Assembly (NCBI RefSeq): GCF_013423485.1
Contig: NZ_JABFFR010000035.1
Span: 1 to 64,000 of the forward strand
From: Azospirillum oleiclasticum
GTDB taxonomy: Bacteria > Pseudomonadota > Alphaproteobacteria > Azospirillales > Azospirillaceae
DNA length: 64,000 bases
Direction: 5' to 3'
Shown one piece after another: positions 35,318 to 43,457 of the stretch (positions are counted from its first letter, which is position 1; each line of letters begins with the position of its first letter). The translations under genes and the position numbers were made by a program. Under the pieces are notes generated by a model. It saw only the letters and a program-made list of their open reading frames with translations. It had not been told where the DNA came from and made no database searches.

Positions 35318-35986
35318 ATGCTCTTCGACTTCGCCGACCTCGCCCCGAGGGACCGGTACAAGCTGATGGCCTCCACCATCCTGCCGCGCCCCATCGCCTG
35401 GGTGGTGACGGAGAGCCCGGAGGGCCGGCGCAACGCGGCGCCCTTCTCCTTCTTCAACATGTTCTCCGACGATCCGCCGGTGGTGTGCCTGGGCATCGGC
35501 GCCCGTGCCGGCGACCCGAAGGACACCGCCCGCAACATCCGCGAGACCGGACAGTTCGTCGTCAATCTGGTGTCGGAGGCGGTGGCGGAGCGGATGAACG
35601 TCACCGCCATCGAGTTCGGGCCGGAGGTCGATGAACTGGCGGAAGCCGGGTTGGAGACGGCGCCTTCCGTCAAGGTCCGCCCGCCCCGCATCGCCTGCAG
35701 CCCGGTGGCGCTGGAGTGCGAACGCATGACCATCCTGGAGCTCGGCCCCAGCCGGTCGCTGGTGGTCGGCCAAGTGCTCGCCATGCACATCCACGACGAC
35801 GCGGTCCTCGACGCCGCGAAATGCTACGTCGACACCCCGAAGCTCGGCCTCGTCGCGCGCATGCACGGGCGCGGCTGGTACGCCCGCTCCACCGACCTGT
35901 TCGACATGCCCCGCATCGATGTGGCGGACTGGCGCGAGCGGCATCCGGCGCAAGACGCTGTTGAGAATCATTCGCACTCGGACTAA
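35318..35986 (+). CDS. flavin reductase-like, FMN-binding split-barrel protein
   Basis: A 222-residue flavoredoxin/flavin reductase. The FMN-binding pattern STILPRPIAWVVTESPEGRRNAAPFSFFNMFS (read as separate short blocks STILPRPIAWV and NAAPFSFFNMFS) is characteristic, followed by DTARNIRETGQFVVNLV. Typical partners are monooxygenases or iron-siderophore reduction. Its 3' end contains the Fur-like box of the downstream sigma gene, so iron control of the neighbour begins inside this gene. Confidence 0.87.
   Translation: MLFDFADLAPRDRYKLMASTILPRPIAWVVTESPEGRRNAAPFSFFNMFSDDPPVVCLGIGARAGDPKDTARNIRETGQFVVNLVSEAVAERMNVTAIEFGPEVDELAEAGLETAPSVKVRPPRIACSPVALECERMTILELGPSRSLVVGQVLAMHIHDDAVLDAAKCYVDTPKLGLVARMHGRGWYARSTDLFDMPRIDVADWRERHPAQDAVENHSHSD
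35962..35976 (+). promoter_or_regulatory. Fur-like box upstream of the ECF sigma gene
   Basis: TGAGAATCATTCGCA is a 7-1-7 dyad (TGAGAAT / ATTCGCA, reverse complement TGCGAAT) close to the Fur core TGATAATNATTATCA. It lies inside the last codons of the flavin reductase gene and 30 bases before the sigma factor frame. Confidence 0.7.
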
Positions 35987-36006
35987 TCTCGCCCGGATGG
36001 CCGGCG

Positions 36007-36549
36007 TTGCGGCCGGCCTTGCGACGGACGACCGGGTTGGATCACGACAGGGGCAGGCTCGAACTCTTCCTCAGCCATCGGGCCGCGCTGGTCGATTACG
36101 CCACGCCGATCGTCGGCTGCCGGGCGCGGGCCGAGGACATCGTGCAGGAATCCTACCTCCGCTTCGCCAACCCGCGGGCGGAGGAGGACGCGCTGCGCCA
36201 GCCCGTCGCCTATCTCTACCGGATCGTCCGCAACCTCGCCTTCGACTGCGTGCGCCGGCTGGCCGCGGAATCGCGCCGCGACGATTCCCGCAGCCACATC
36301 GAGGAGGCCGAGCCGCTGGCGCCCTCGCCGGAGGAGCTGCTGATCCATCGGGACGAGCTGAAGCGGATCGACGCCGCGCTGGCCGGCCTTCCCGACCGGA
36401 CACGGCTGGCCTTCGAGCTGCACCGCTTCGGCGGCTTGACCTTCCAGCAGATCGCCGAGCGGCTGGGCGTCTCCGTCGCCACTGCCCACCGGCTGACCCG
36501 CGACGCCATGGTCCGGGTCATGCGCAGCCTGATCGAGCCCGACCGGTGA
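36007..36549 (+). CDS. ECF sigma factor, FecI type
   Basis: About 180 residues. Region 2 includes AEDIVQESYLRFANP, region 4 is GLTFQQIAERLGVSVATAHRLTRDAM. The start is uncertain: only TTG codons are available in frame (36007, 36019, 36037); starting at 36037 would give LDHDRGRLELFLSHRAAL directly at the N terminus as in other FecI proteins. It should be held by the FecR protein encoded next and released when the TonB receptor binds its ferric ligand. A Fur-like box lies just upstream. Confidence 0.88.
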   Translation: MRPALRRTTGLDHDRGRLELFLSHRAALVDYATPIVGCRARAEDIVQESYLRFANPRAEEDALRQPVAYLYRIVRNLAFDCVRRLAAESRRDDSRSHIEEAEPLAPSPEELLIHRDELKRIDAALAGLPDRTRLAFELHRFGGLTFQQIAERLGVSVATAHRLTRDAMVRVMRSLIEPDR

Positions 36550-36569
36550 CACGGCCCGCGCCCTGTCGT

Positions 36570-36594
36570 GAGAAAAAGCCCGGCGTGGAACGTC
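36570..36594 (+). promoter_or_regulatory. candidate ECF-sigma promoter of fecR
   Basis: GAGAAA, fifteen bases, CGTC. Exactly the same two elements with the same spacing occur before the receptor gene at 37648-37672. This is the layout expected of -35 and -10 boxes used by the FecI-type sigma factor. Confidence 0.6.
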
Positions 36595-36652
36595 TACTCA
36601 GGGGATGGGTGCGGCCGGGCGGGCCGCGTCGCCCGCGTACGGATCGGACGGC

Positions 36653-37624
36653 ATGATGAGCGGCCCTGGCGAAGGCATTCCCGACAGCATTCTGGAGCAG
36701 GCGGCGGACTGGCTGTTCCGGCTGCACGCGGAGCCGGACGACCCGGAGACGCGGAACGGCCTCGACGCCTGGATCGCCGCGGATCCGCGGCACGCCCGCG
36801 CCTGGGCGGTGGCGGGCCGTGCCTGGGCCGGGACCGGGGCCATCGGCCCGGTCCTGACGGCGGAGCCCGCCGCCCCATTGGTGGTGCCGCTGCGCCCGCG
36901 CGTCGCCAGATCGCGGCGGTGGCGCGTGGCCGGCATGGCGCTGGCGGCCGGCATCGCCGCCTTGGCGCTGATGCCATTCGTCCAGATCCGTCTGACCGCC
37001 GATCACTGGACGGGTGCCGCGGAGTTGCGGGAGGTCACCCTGGCCGACGGCTCGCGCGTCGTGCTCGCCGGCGACAGCGCCATAGACAGCCGGTTGGACG
37101 GTGACCGGCGCACGGTATCCCTGCTGGAGGGGGAGGCTTTCTTCCGAGTTGCGCACGACCGGGCGCGGCCCTTCGTCGTGCGCGTGCCGGGGGCGACCAT
37201 CACCGTCACCGGCACCGCCTTCGATGTCGACGTCACCGGCAACACCGTGGCGGTGGCGGTGGCCGAGGGTTCGGTGTCCGTCGCCCACGCGGCCGGGGAG
37301 GAGAGTCTGACACCGGGCGGAAGCCTGCTGATCGATCGCGGAACCGGCACCGTCCACCGTCGCGCCATCGACCCCGCCGATGTCGCGGCGTGGCGCGGCG
37401 GGCGGCTGGTGGTTGCGGACCGCCCGCTCGAGTCCGTCATCGACACCATCCGCCGCAACCACAGCGGCGCGATCCTGGTCACCGGCGGCGGGCTGGACGA
37501 CCGGCGGGTGACCGGCGTCTACGACCTGACCGACCCGGCACGGGCGCTGCGCGCCCTGGTCGGCCCTTACGGCGGCACGGTGCGGGCGGTCACCCCCTGG
37601 CTACTCGTCGTTTCCACCTCCTGA
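36653..37624 (+). CDS. FecR-family anti-sigma factor
   Basis: A 323-residue inner-membrane regulator. The cytoplasmic N-terminal DUF4880 part (about 10-50, AADWLFRLHAEPDDPETRNGLDAWIAAD read in blocks) binds the sigma factor. One membrane helix (about 90-110, VAGMALAAGIAALALMPFV) leads to the periplasmic FecR domain (EVTLADGSRVVLAGDSAI, GEAFFRVAHDRARPFVV). The C terminus contacts the receptor signalling domain. ATG at 36653 chosen over an earlier 16-residue extension. Confidence 0.9.
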   Translation: MMSGPGEGIPDSILEQAADWLFRLHAEPDDPETRNGLDAWIAADPRHARAWAVAGRAWAGTGAIGPVLTAEPAAPLVVPLRPRVARSRRWRVAGMALAAGIAALALMPFVQIRLTADHWTGAAELREVTLADGSRVVLAGDSAIDSRLDGDRRTVSLLEGEAFFRVAHDRARPFVVRVPGATITVTGTAFDVDVTGNTVAVAVAEGSVSVAHAAGEESLTPGGSLLIDRGTGTVHRRAIDPADVAAWRGGRLVVADRPLESVIDTIRRNHSGAILVTGGGLDDRRVTGVYDLTDPARALRALVGPYGGTVRAVTPWLLVVSTS

Positions 37625-37647
37625 CGCGATTTTTTCCGGTGCCGCGC

Positions 37648-37672
37648 GAGAAATCACGGCGCCGGCTTCGTC
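37648..37672 (+). promoter_or_regulatory. candidate ECF-sigma promoter of the TonB receptor gene
   Basis: GAGAAA, fifteen bases, CGTC, identical in both elements and spacing to 36570-36594. It ends 59 bases before the receptor start codon. Confidence 0.6.
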
Positions 37673-37683
37673 ACCTGCCTGAA

Positions 37684-37702
37684 AGTGCGAATGACACGCA
37701 CT
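37684..37702 (+). promoter_or_regulatory. inverted repeat in the receptor leader
   Basis: AGTGCG and CGCACT arms around AATGACA, just downstream of the candidate -10 element. It may bind Fur or another repressor, or form a leader hairpin; the match to the Fur core is weak. Confidence 0.35.
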
Positions 37703-37731
37703 CGCCGAATTGGTCATGATGGGGGCAGAGG

Positions 37732-40197
37732 GTGTTGCGAGCGGATCATGTACCGGCCGGTGTGCCGACGGCGGCGTGGCTGATGGGGGGAACGGCGTTG
37801 GCGCTGGTGGCGATGGCGATGCCCGGCGCCGCGGTCGCGGCGGAGCCGGGGCCGTCCAACCGGGGAACGGAGGTGACCCAGGCCGGCGACGCCGTCGATT
37901 TCGCCATCGCCGCGCAGGCGCTGGACGGCGCGGTCACCGCCTTCGGCCGGCAGTCGGGCTGGCAAGTGTCGGTGGACCAGCCGGTGCTGGCCGGCCGGAC
38001 CAGCCCCGGTGTGAATGGACGGATGGCGCCACGCGACGCGCTGGCCCGTCTGCTGGCCGGCACCGGGGTGGTGTGGCGGATGACCGACAGCCGCACCGTC
38101 GTGCTGGAGCCGGCCCCCGCCGACGGCGCCATGGTGCTGGAGCCGGTGACGGTGGAAGGCCGCGTCCTGGCGCCGGCCCAGGCGGAGATCGGCAACCTGC
38201 CGCCCGCCTATGCCGGCGGGCAGGTGGCGCGCGGCGGCAGGGTCGGGATGCTGGGCAACCGCGACGTGATGGACACGCCCTTCAACCAGTCCAGCTACAC
38301 CGCGAAGACCATGGCCGACCAGCAGGCGCGCAGCGTCGCCGACGTCGCTGCCAACGACGCCTCGGTGCGGGCCTCCTGGCCCGGCACCGGCTATTCGGTG
38401 CCGCTGATGATCCGCGGCTTCGCCTCCAGCAACCAGGACTTCGCCTTCAATGGCCTGTACGGCGTGGTGCCGGCGCTGACCGTGGCGGTGGAGATGGCGG
38501 AACGCGTGGAAATCCTGAAAGGGCCCAACGCGCTGCTCGTCGGCATGGCGCCCACGGGGAGCGTCGGTGGCACCGTCAACCTCGTGCCGAAGCGGGCGGA
38601 GGACGAGCCGCTGACCCGCCTGACCACCAGCTACCTGTCGGACGGGCAGTTCGGCGGGCATGTCGATGTCGGTCGCCGCTTCGGCGCCGACAAGCAGTTC
38701 GGCGTGCGCTTCAACGGCCTGTACCGCGATGGGGACACCGCGGTCGATGACCAGTCGCAGCAGATGGGCCTTGCGGTCGCCGGGCTGGATTTCCGCGGTG
38801 AGCGGGTGCGGGTGTCCGCCGATCTGGGCTATCAGAAGCAGAAGTTGGACGCGCCGACCCTGATCACCTATGTCGGACCCGGCACCCCGGTGCCCAAGGC
38901 CCCGGACACCTCCTCCAACTGGTTCCAGCCCTGGAGCTGGGTGGACATCGAGGACATATTCGGTGCCGTGAGGGCGGAGGCCGACCTGACGTCGGACTGG
39001 ACCGCCTTCGCCGCGGTCGGTGCGCGCGACACGGGGTTCGAGCGGCTGACCTACTTCCCGACGGTGACCAACGCCGCCGGCGACCTCACCGGCAACGCCG
39101 CCCATTTCAAGCAGCACTACGTCACCGACACGCAGGAAATCGGTGTGCGCGGGCGTCTGACGACCGGGCCGGTGGACCACCAGCTCACCGTCAGCGGCAC
39201 CCGGTTCCACCAGCGGACGGAGGGGCTGACCCGGACCATCGCCGGCACCATCCGCTCCAACCTGTACGAACCCGTGACGGCGGCGGAGCCGGCGACCCGT
39301 GATTTCGACCCGCCGAAGACCAGCGACAGCACCCTGTCGAGCCTCGCCATCGGCGATGTCCTCTCGGTGCTGGACGAGCGGGTGCAGCTCATCGGCGGGC
39401 TGCGGCACCAGCGTGTGCTGACCCGGAACTACAGCACCACGACGGGGGCCGTCACCACCCGCTACCGCGAGACGGCGGTGACCCCGGCCGCGGGGCTGGT
39501 GGTGAAGCCCTGGCACAACGTGTCGCTCTACGGCAACTACATCGAGGGGCTGCAGCAGGGCGTGGTGGTCGGCGGCACCTACGCCAACGCCGGACAGGTT
39601 CTGCCCCCCTATGTCTCCAAGCAGATCGAGGCGGGGGTGAAGGTCGATTGGGGCAGCGTCGTGACCACCCTCAGCGCCTTCCGCATCACCCAGCCCAGCG
39701 CCACCGCCACCAGCTCCACCGGTGTGCTGGGGGTGGATGGCGAGCAGCGCAACCGCGGGCTGGAGTTCCAATCCTATGGCGAGCTGGTTCCGGGCGTCCG
39801 GCTGCTGGGCGGCGTCAGCCTCACCGATCCGACCCTGACCCGTACCGCGAACGGCACCAACGACGGCAAGGACGCGCCCGGCGTGCCGCGCTGGCAGGTG
39901 AACGCGGGTGCCGAATGGGACGCGCCCTTCCTGCCGGGACTGACCCTGTCCGGCCGCGTCATCCACACCGGCTCGCAATATGTGGACAACGCCAACACCC
40001 AGAGCATCCCGAGCTGGACGCGGTTCGACATCGGCGCCCGCTACCGCATCGAGACGGCGGGCATGCCCATCACCATCCGCGCCAACGTCGAGAACCTGTT
40101 CGACCGGGACTATTGGGCGTCCTCGTCCTACGCGCCCGGCTGGCTGGCGCCGGGGGCGCCGCGAACCTTCCTCCTGTCAACAACCTTCGAGTTCTGA
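37732..40197 (+). CDS. TonB-dependent siderophore receptor with signalling (STN) domain
   Basis: An 821-residue outer-membrane receptor. Signal peptide to about residue 37 (AAVAA), STN domain about 55-125 (FAIAAQALDGAVTAFGRQSGW), plug domain about 180-300 (IRGFASSNQDFAFNGLYG, VEILKGPNALLVG, GGTVNLVPKR), then a 22-strand barrel ending in the aromatic C terminus FEF. The STN domain passes ligand status to FecR. GTG start at 37732 has CAGAGG immediately before it; an ATG at 37783 would shorten the signal. Ligand is probably a ferric siderophore of the FhuE/FpvA-like group. Confidence 0.92.
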   Translation: MLRADHVPAGVPTAAWLMGGTALALVAMAMPGAAVAAEPGPSNRGTEVTQAGDAVDFAIAAQALDGAVTAFGRQSGWQVSVDQPVLAGRTSPGVNGRMAPRDALARLLAGTGVVWRMTDSRTVVLEPAPADGAMVLEPVTVEGRVLAPAQAEIGNLPPAYAGGQVARGGRVGMLGNRDVMDTPFNQSSYTAKTMADQQARSVADVAANDASVRASWPGTGYSVPLMIRGFASSNQDFAFNGLYGVVPALTVAVEMAERVEILKGPNALLVGMAPTGSVGGTVNLVPKRAEDEPLTRLTTSYLSDGQFGGHVDVGRRFGADKQFGVRFNGLYRDGDTAVDDQSQQMGLAVAGLDFRGERVRVSADLGYQKQKLDAPTLITYVGPGTPVPKAPDTSSNWFQPWSWVDIEDIFGAVRAEADLTSDWTAFAAVGARDTGFERLTYFPTVTNAAGDLTGNAAHFKQHYVTDTQEIGVRGRLTTGPVDHQLTVSGTRFHQRTEGLTRTIAGTIRSNLYEPVTAAEPATRDFDPPKTSDSTLSSLAIGDVLSVLDERVQLIGGLRHQRVLTRNYSTTTGAVTTRYRETAVTPAAGLVVKPWHNVSLYGNYIEGLQQGVVVGGTYANAGQVLPPYVSKQIEAGVKVDWGSVVTTLSAFRITQPSATATSSTGVLGVDGEQRNRGLEFQSYGELVPGVRLLGGVSLTDPTLTRTANGTNDGKDAPGVPRWQVNAGAEWDAPFLPGLTLSGRVIHTGSQYVDNANTQSIPSWTRFDIGARYRIETAGMPITIRANVENLFDRDYWASSSYAPGWLAPGAPRTFLLSTTFEF

Positions 40198-40201
40198 TGC
40201 C

Positions 40202-41470
40202 ATGCGCGCGTTCTGGACCCTCCTCCACCGCTGGTTCGGCCTTGGCGCCGCGGTCTTCCTGTTCATCGCCGGTGCGACCGGCGCGGTCATCTCCTGGGAC
40301 CACGAGCTGGACGACCTGCTGAACCCGCACCTGACCCATGTGGCCGGCACCGGCCAGGCGCTGCCGTCGCTGGAGCTTGCCCGGCGGGTGGAGGAGCGTG
40401 ATCCGAGGGTGCGCGCCACCTTCATCCCCCTGGCGGTCGAGCCGGGCGAATCGCTGTCGCTCTTCGTGTGGCCGCGGGTCGATCCGGCCACCGGCCGGCT
40501 GTTCGAGCCGGGCTACAACCAGGTCTTCCTCGACCCCGCCACCGGCGAGGAGCTGGGGCGGCGGGAATGGGGGGCCGCCTGGCCGATCACCACGGAGACC
40601 TTCATTTCCTTCCTCTACAAGCTGCACTACAGCCTCCACATCCCGGAGATCGCGGGCATCGACGACTGGGGGCTGTGGTTCATGGGGATCGTCGCCGCCG
40701 GCTGGACCATCGACTGCTTCGTCGGCGCCTATCTGACCCTGCCCGCAAGGCGCCGGCGGGGGGAGGGCGAGGTGCCGCGCGGCTGGTGGAGGCGCTGGGC
40801 GCCGGCCTGGAAGATCCGGACCGACGGCAGCGCCTATCGCATCAACTTCGACATCCACCGCGCCTTCGGTCTGTGGACCTGGGCGATGCTGTTCATCCTG
40901 GCCTTCACCGCCTTCACGCTCGCCTATTACCGCGAGGTGTTCATGCCGGCGATGCAGCTCGTCTCGTCGGTCACCCCCTCGCCCTTCGACACGCGCACGC
41001 CCACCCCGCTGCACGAGCCCATGGAGCCGGGGATCGACTTCCCCGGGATCATCGGGCGGGCGCAGGCGGAGGCGGCGCGCCGCGGCTGGGAGGAACCGGT
41101 GGGCAGCGTGTTCTTCTCGCCAAACTACGGGCTCTACGGCGTGAACTTCCACCATCCGGGCGACGACCACGGGGCGGCGGGGGTCGGGCCGGCGCGGCTC
41201 TACTTCGATTCCACCGACGGCCGTTACCTGGGGGATCGCCAGCCCTGGGTGGGAACCATGGCCGACCTGTTCGTGCAGGCGCAGTTCCCGCTGCATTCCG
41301 GCCGCATCCTGGGCGTGCCGGGCCGCATCCTGGTGTCGCTCATGGGGGTGGTGGTGGCTGCCCTGTCGGTCACCGGCGTGGTCATCTGGGCACGCAAGCG
41401 CCGCGCCCGCCTGTCCCGCGATATCCGCCGCGGCGCGGGAGCCGCGCACCACCCCGTTGCGGCAGAGTGA
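40202..41470 (+). CDS. PepSY-domain membrane protein (PiuB-like)
   Basis: A 422-residue inner-membrane protein. Membrane helices near 10-30, 160-180, 225-250 and 375-395. The first helix segment HRWFGLGAAVFLFIAGATGAV and the late HSGRILGVPGRILVSLMGVV are PepSY-TM hallmarks, with conserved His residues that could bind heme. Such proteins act as ferric-siderophore or metal reductases. It starts four bases after the receptor stop, so both share one transcript. Likely iron release after uptake. Confidence 0.88.
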   Translation: MRAFWTLLHRWFGLGAAVFLFIAGATGAVISWDHELDDLLNPHLTHVAGTGQALPSLELARRVEERDPRVRATFIPLAVEPGESLSLFVWPRVDPATGRLFEPGYNQVFLDPATGEELGRREWGAAWPITTETFISFLYKLHYSLHIPEIAGIDDWGLWFMGIVAAGWTIDCFVGAYLTLPARRRRGEGEVPRGWWRRWAPAWKIRTDGSAYRINFDIHRAFGLWTWAMLFILAFTAFTLAYYREVFMPAMQLVSSVTPSPFDTRTPTPLHEPMEPGIDFPGIIGRAQAEAARRGWEEPVGSVFFSPNYGLYGVNFHHPGDDHGAAGVGPARLYFDSTDGRYLGDRQPWVGTMADLFVQAQFPLHSGRILGVPGRILVSLMGVVVAALSVTGVVIWARKRRARLSRDIRRGAGAAHHPVAAE

Positions 41471-41484
41471 GCGGGCGCCGCCCG

Positions 41485-41506
41485 ACCCCCGACCATGGTC
41501 GGGGGT
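41485..41506. repeat. perfect 22-bp palindrome after the iron operon
   Basis: A gap-free palindrome centred on CCATGG, with five C and five G at the flanks. It lies 15 bases after the PepSY gene stop and 91 before the transporter ATG. No T-run follows in either direction, so it is either a weak terminator stem or an operator. Confidence 0.6.
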
Positions 41507-41596
41507 GACGGCAACCATTCGTACACCACACTATCGCGCCACGAACGAAGGGCGACGCACGGCGAACGCCCGAAGTCTCTGGGGAGAGTGTGGGAC

Positions 41597-43312
41597 ATGG
41601 CATACGCAGCAACGGCCGGTACGGCCGACACCCCGATGACGGGCGAGGAGCGCAAGGTCATCTTCGCGTCCTCGCTCGGCACGGTCTTCGAATGGTACGA
41701 CTTCTACCTCTACGGCTCGCTCAGCGCGGTCATCGCCAAGCAGTTCTTCTCCGGTGTGAACCCGACGGCGGCCTTCATCTTCGCGCTGATGGCCTTCGCC
41801 GCCGGTTTCGCCGTGCGTCCCTTCGGCGCGCTGTTCTTCGGCCGGCTGGGTGACCTGATCGGGCGCAAGCACACCTTCCTCGTCACCATCCTGATCATGG
41901 GCCTGTCCACCTTCATCGTGGGCGTCCTGCCGAACTACGCGGCCATCGGCATCGCGGCCCCGATCATCCTGATCGTCCTGCGACTGCTCCAGGGTCTGGC
42001 GCTGGGCGGCGAGTATGGCGGTGCCGCCACCTACGTGGCCGAGCATGCCCCGCACGGCAAGCGCGGCGCCTACACGTCCTGGATCCAGACCACGGCGACG
42101 CTGGGCCTGTTCCTGTCGCTGCTGGTGATCCTGGGCTGCCGCCTGTCCATGTCGGCGGAGGATTTCGACGCCTGGGGCTGGCGCATTCCCTTCCTGATCT
42201 CCATCGTGCTGCTCGGCATCTCGGTGTGGATCCGGCTGATGCTGAACGAGAGCCCGGCCTTCAAGCGCATGAAGGAGGAGGGCAAGCACTCCAAGGCCCC
42301 GCTCACCGAGTCCTTCGCCCGCTGGGGCAACCTGAAGATCGTGCTGCTCGCGCTCTTCGGCCTCGTCGCCGGCCAGGCGGTGGTCTGGTACACTGGCCAG
42401 TTCTACGCGCTGTTCTTCCTGACCCAGACGCTGAAGGTGGACGCCTACACGGCGAACCTGATGATCGCCGGCGCCCTGCTGCTCGGCACCCCCTTCTTCG
42501 TGATCTTCGGCACCCTGTCCGACCGCATCGGCCGCAAGCCGATCATCATGGCCGGGCTGCTGCTGGCCTGCCTGACCTACTTCCCGATCTTCAAGGGCAT
42601 CACCCACTTCGCCAACCCGGCGCTGGAGCAGGCCATCGCGACGTCGCCGGTGGTCGTGGTCGCCGATCCCAACGAGTGCTCGTTCCAGTTCAACCCGGTC
42701 GGCACCAGCCAGTTCACCAGCTCCTGCGACATCGCCAAGAGCGCGCTGGTGAAGCGCGGCGTCCCCTACAGCAACGAGGCCGCACCCGCCGGCACGGTGG
42801 CGCAGATCAAGGTCGGCAGCACGGTCATCCCGGCCTATTCCGCCGCGCCGGCCACCAACACCACCGTCAACCTCGGCCACGGCCCCTCCACCAACCACGC
42901 GCCGGTCGATGCCAAGGCCGCGGGTGCGGCCTTCGAGAAAGGGCTGAGCGACGCGCTGGGCAAGGGCGGTTACCCGGCCAAGGCCGACCCGGCGCAGATC
43001 AACCACGTGATGACGGTGCTGCTGCTGACGGTGCTGGTGATCTACGTGACGCTGGTCTACGGCCCGATCGCCGCCATGCTGGTGGAGATGTTCCCGACCC
43101 GCATCCGCTACACCTCCATGTCGCTGCCCTACCACATCGGCAACGGCTGGTTCGGTGGCTTCCTGCCGACCACCTCCTTCGCCATCGTGGCGGCGACCGG
43201 CGACCTCTACTCGGGCCTCTGGTATCCGATCGTGATCGCCGCGGCGACGCTGGTCATCGGGATGCTGTTCGTCCGCGAGACCAAGGACGTGGACATCTAC
43301 CAGCACGACTGA
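41597..43312 (+). CDS. MFS transporter, metabolite:H+ symporter (ProP/ShiA-like) with loop insertion
   Basis: A 571-residue transporter. The N-terminal SLGTVFEWYDFYLYGSL, RPFGALFFGRLGDLIGRKHTF and LRLLQGLALGGEYGGA blocks are hallmarks of the MHS group. Twelve helices are predicted. Between helices 9 and 10 there is an unusual hydrophilic insert of about 110 residues (roughly 345-455, including two Cys) that lies outside the membrane. Start chosen because GGAGAG precedes it. The nearby sensor kinase pair suggests an organic acid such as acetate, inference only. Confidence 0.88.
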   Translation: MAYAATAGTADTPMTGEERKVIFASSLGTVFEWYDFYLYGSLSAVIAKQFFSGVNPTAAFIFALMAFAAGFAVRPFGALFFGRLGDLIGRKHTFLVTILIMGLSTFIVGVLPNYAAIGIAAPIILIVLRLLQGLALGGEYGGAATYVAEHAPHGKRGAYTSWIQTTATLGLFLSLLVILGCRLSMSAEDFDAWGWRIPFLISIVLLGISVWIRLMLNESPAFKRMKEEGKHSKAPLTESFARWGNLKIVLLALFGLVAGQAVVWYTGQFYALFFLTQTLKVDAYTANLMIAGALLLGTPFFVIFGTLSDRIGRKPIIMAGLLLACLTYFPIFKGITHFANPALEQAIATSPVVVVADPNECSFQFNPVGTSQFTSSCDIAKSALVKRGVPYSNEAAPAGTVAQIKVGSTVIPAYSAAPATNTTVNLGHGPSTNHAPVDAKAAGAAFEKGLSDALGKGGYPAKADPAQINHVMTVLLLTVLVIYVTLVYGPIAAMLVEMFPTRIRYTSMSLPYHIGNGWFGGFLPTTSFAIVAATGDLYSGLWYPIVIAAATLVIGMLFVRETKDVDIYQHD

Positions 43313-43373
43313 CCTCCGACCAACTCCTCCCCCCGCCTGGACGCTCCCCTGCGGGGCGGGGACGGGAGACAGC

Positions 43374-43400
43374 AACCTCCTCCGCCCGGCGGGGGAGGTT
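43374..43400 (+). terminator. probable terminator of the MFS gene
   Basis: A long stem AACCTCCTCCGC / GCGGGGGAGGTT (one G-T pair) with a short loop, 61 bases after the stop. The downstream bases GTCTTGCT are only partly T-rich, so efficiency is uncertain. Confidence 0.6.
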
Positions 43401-43457
43401 GTCTTGCTGAAAGGCGGCCCATTGTCGGTGGGGCCAACCTTTGCTATGGCGGGGCGC

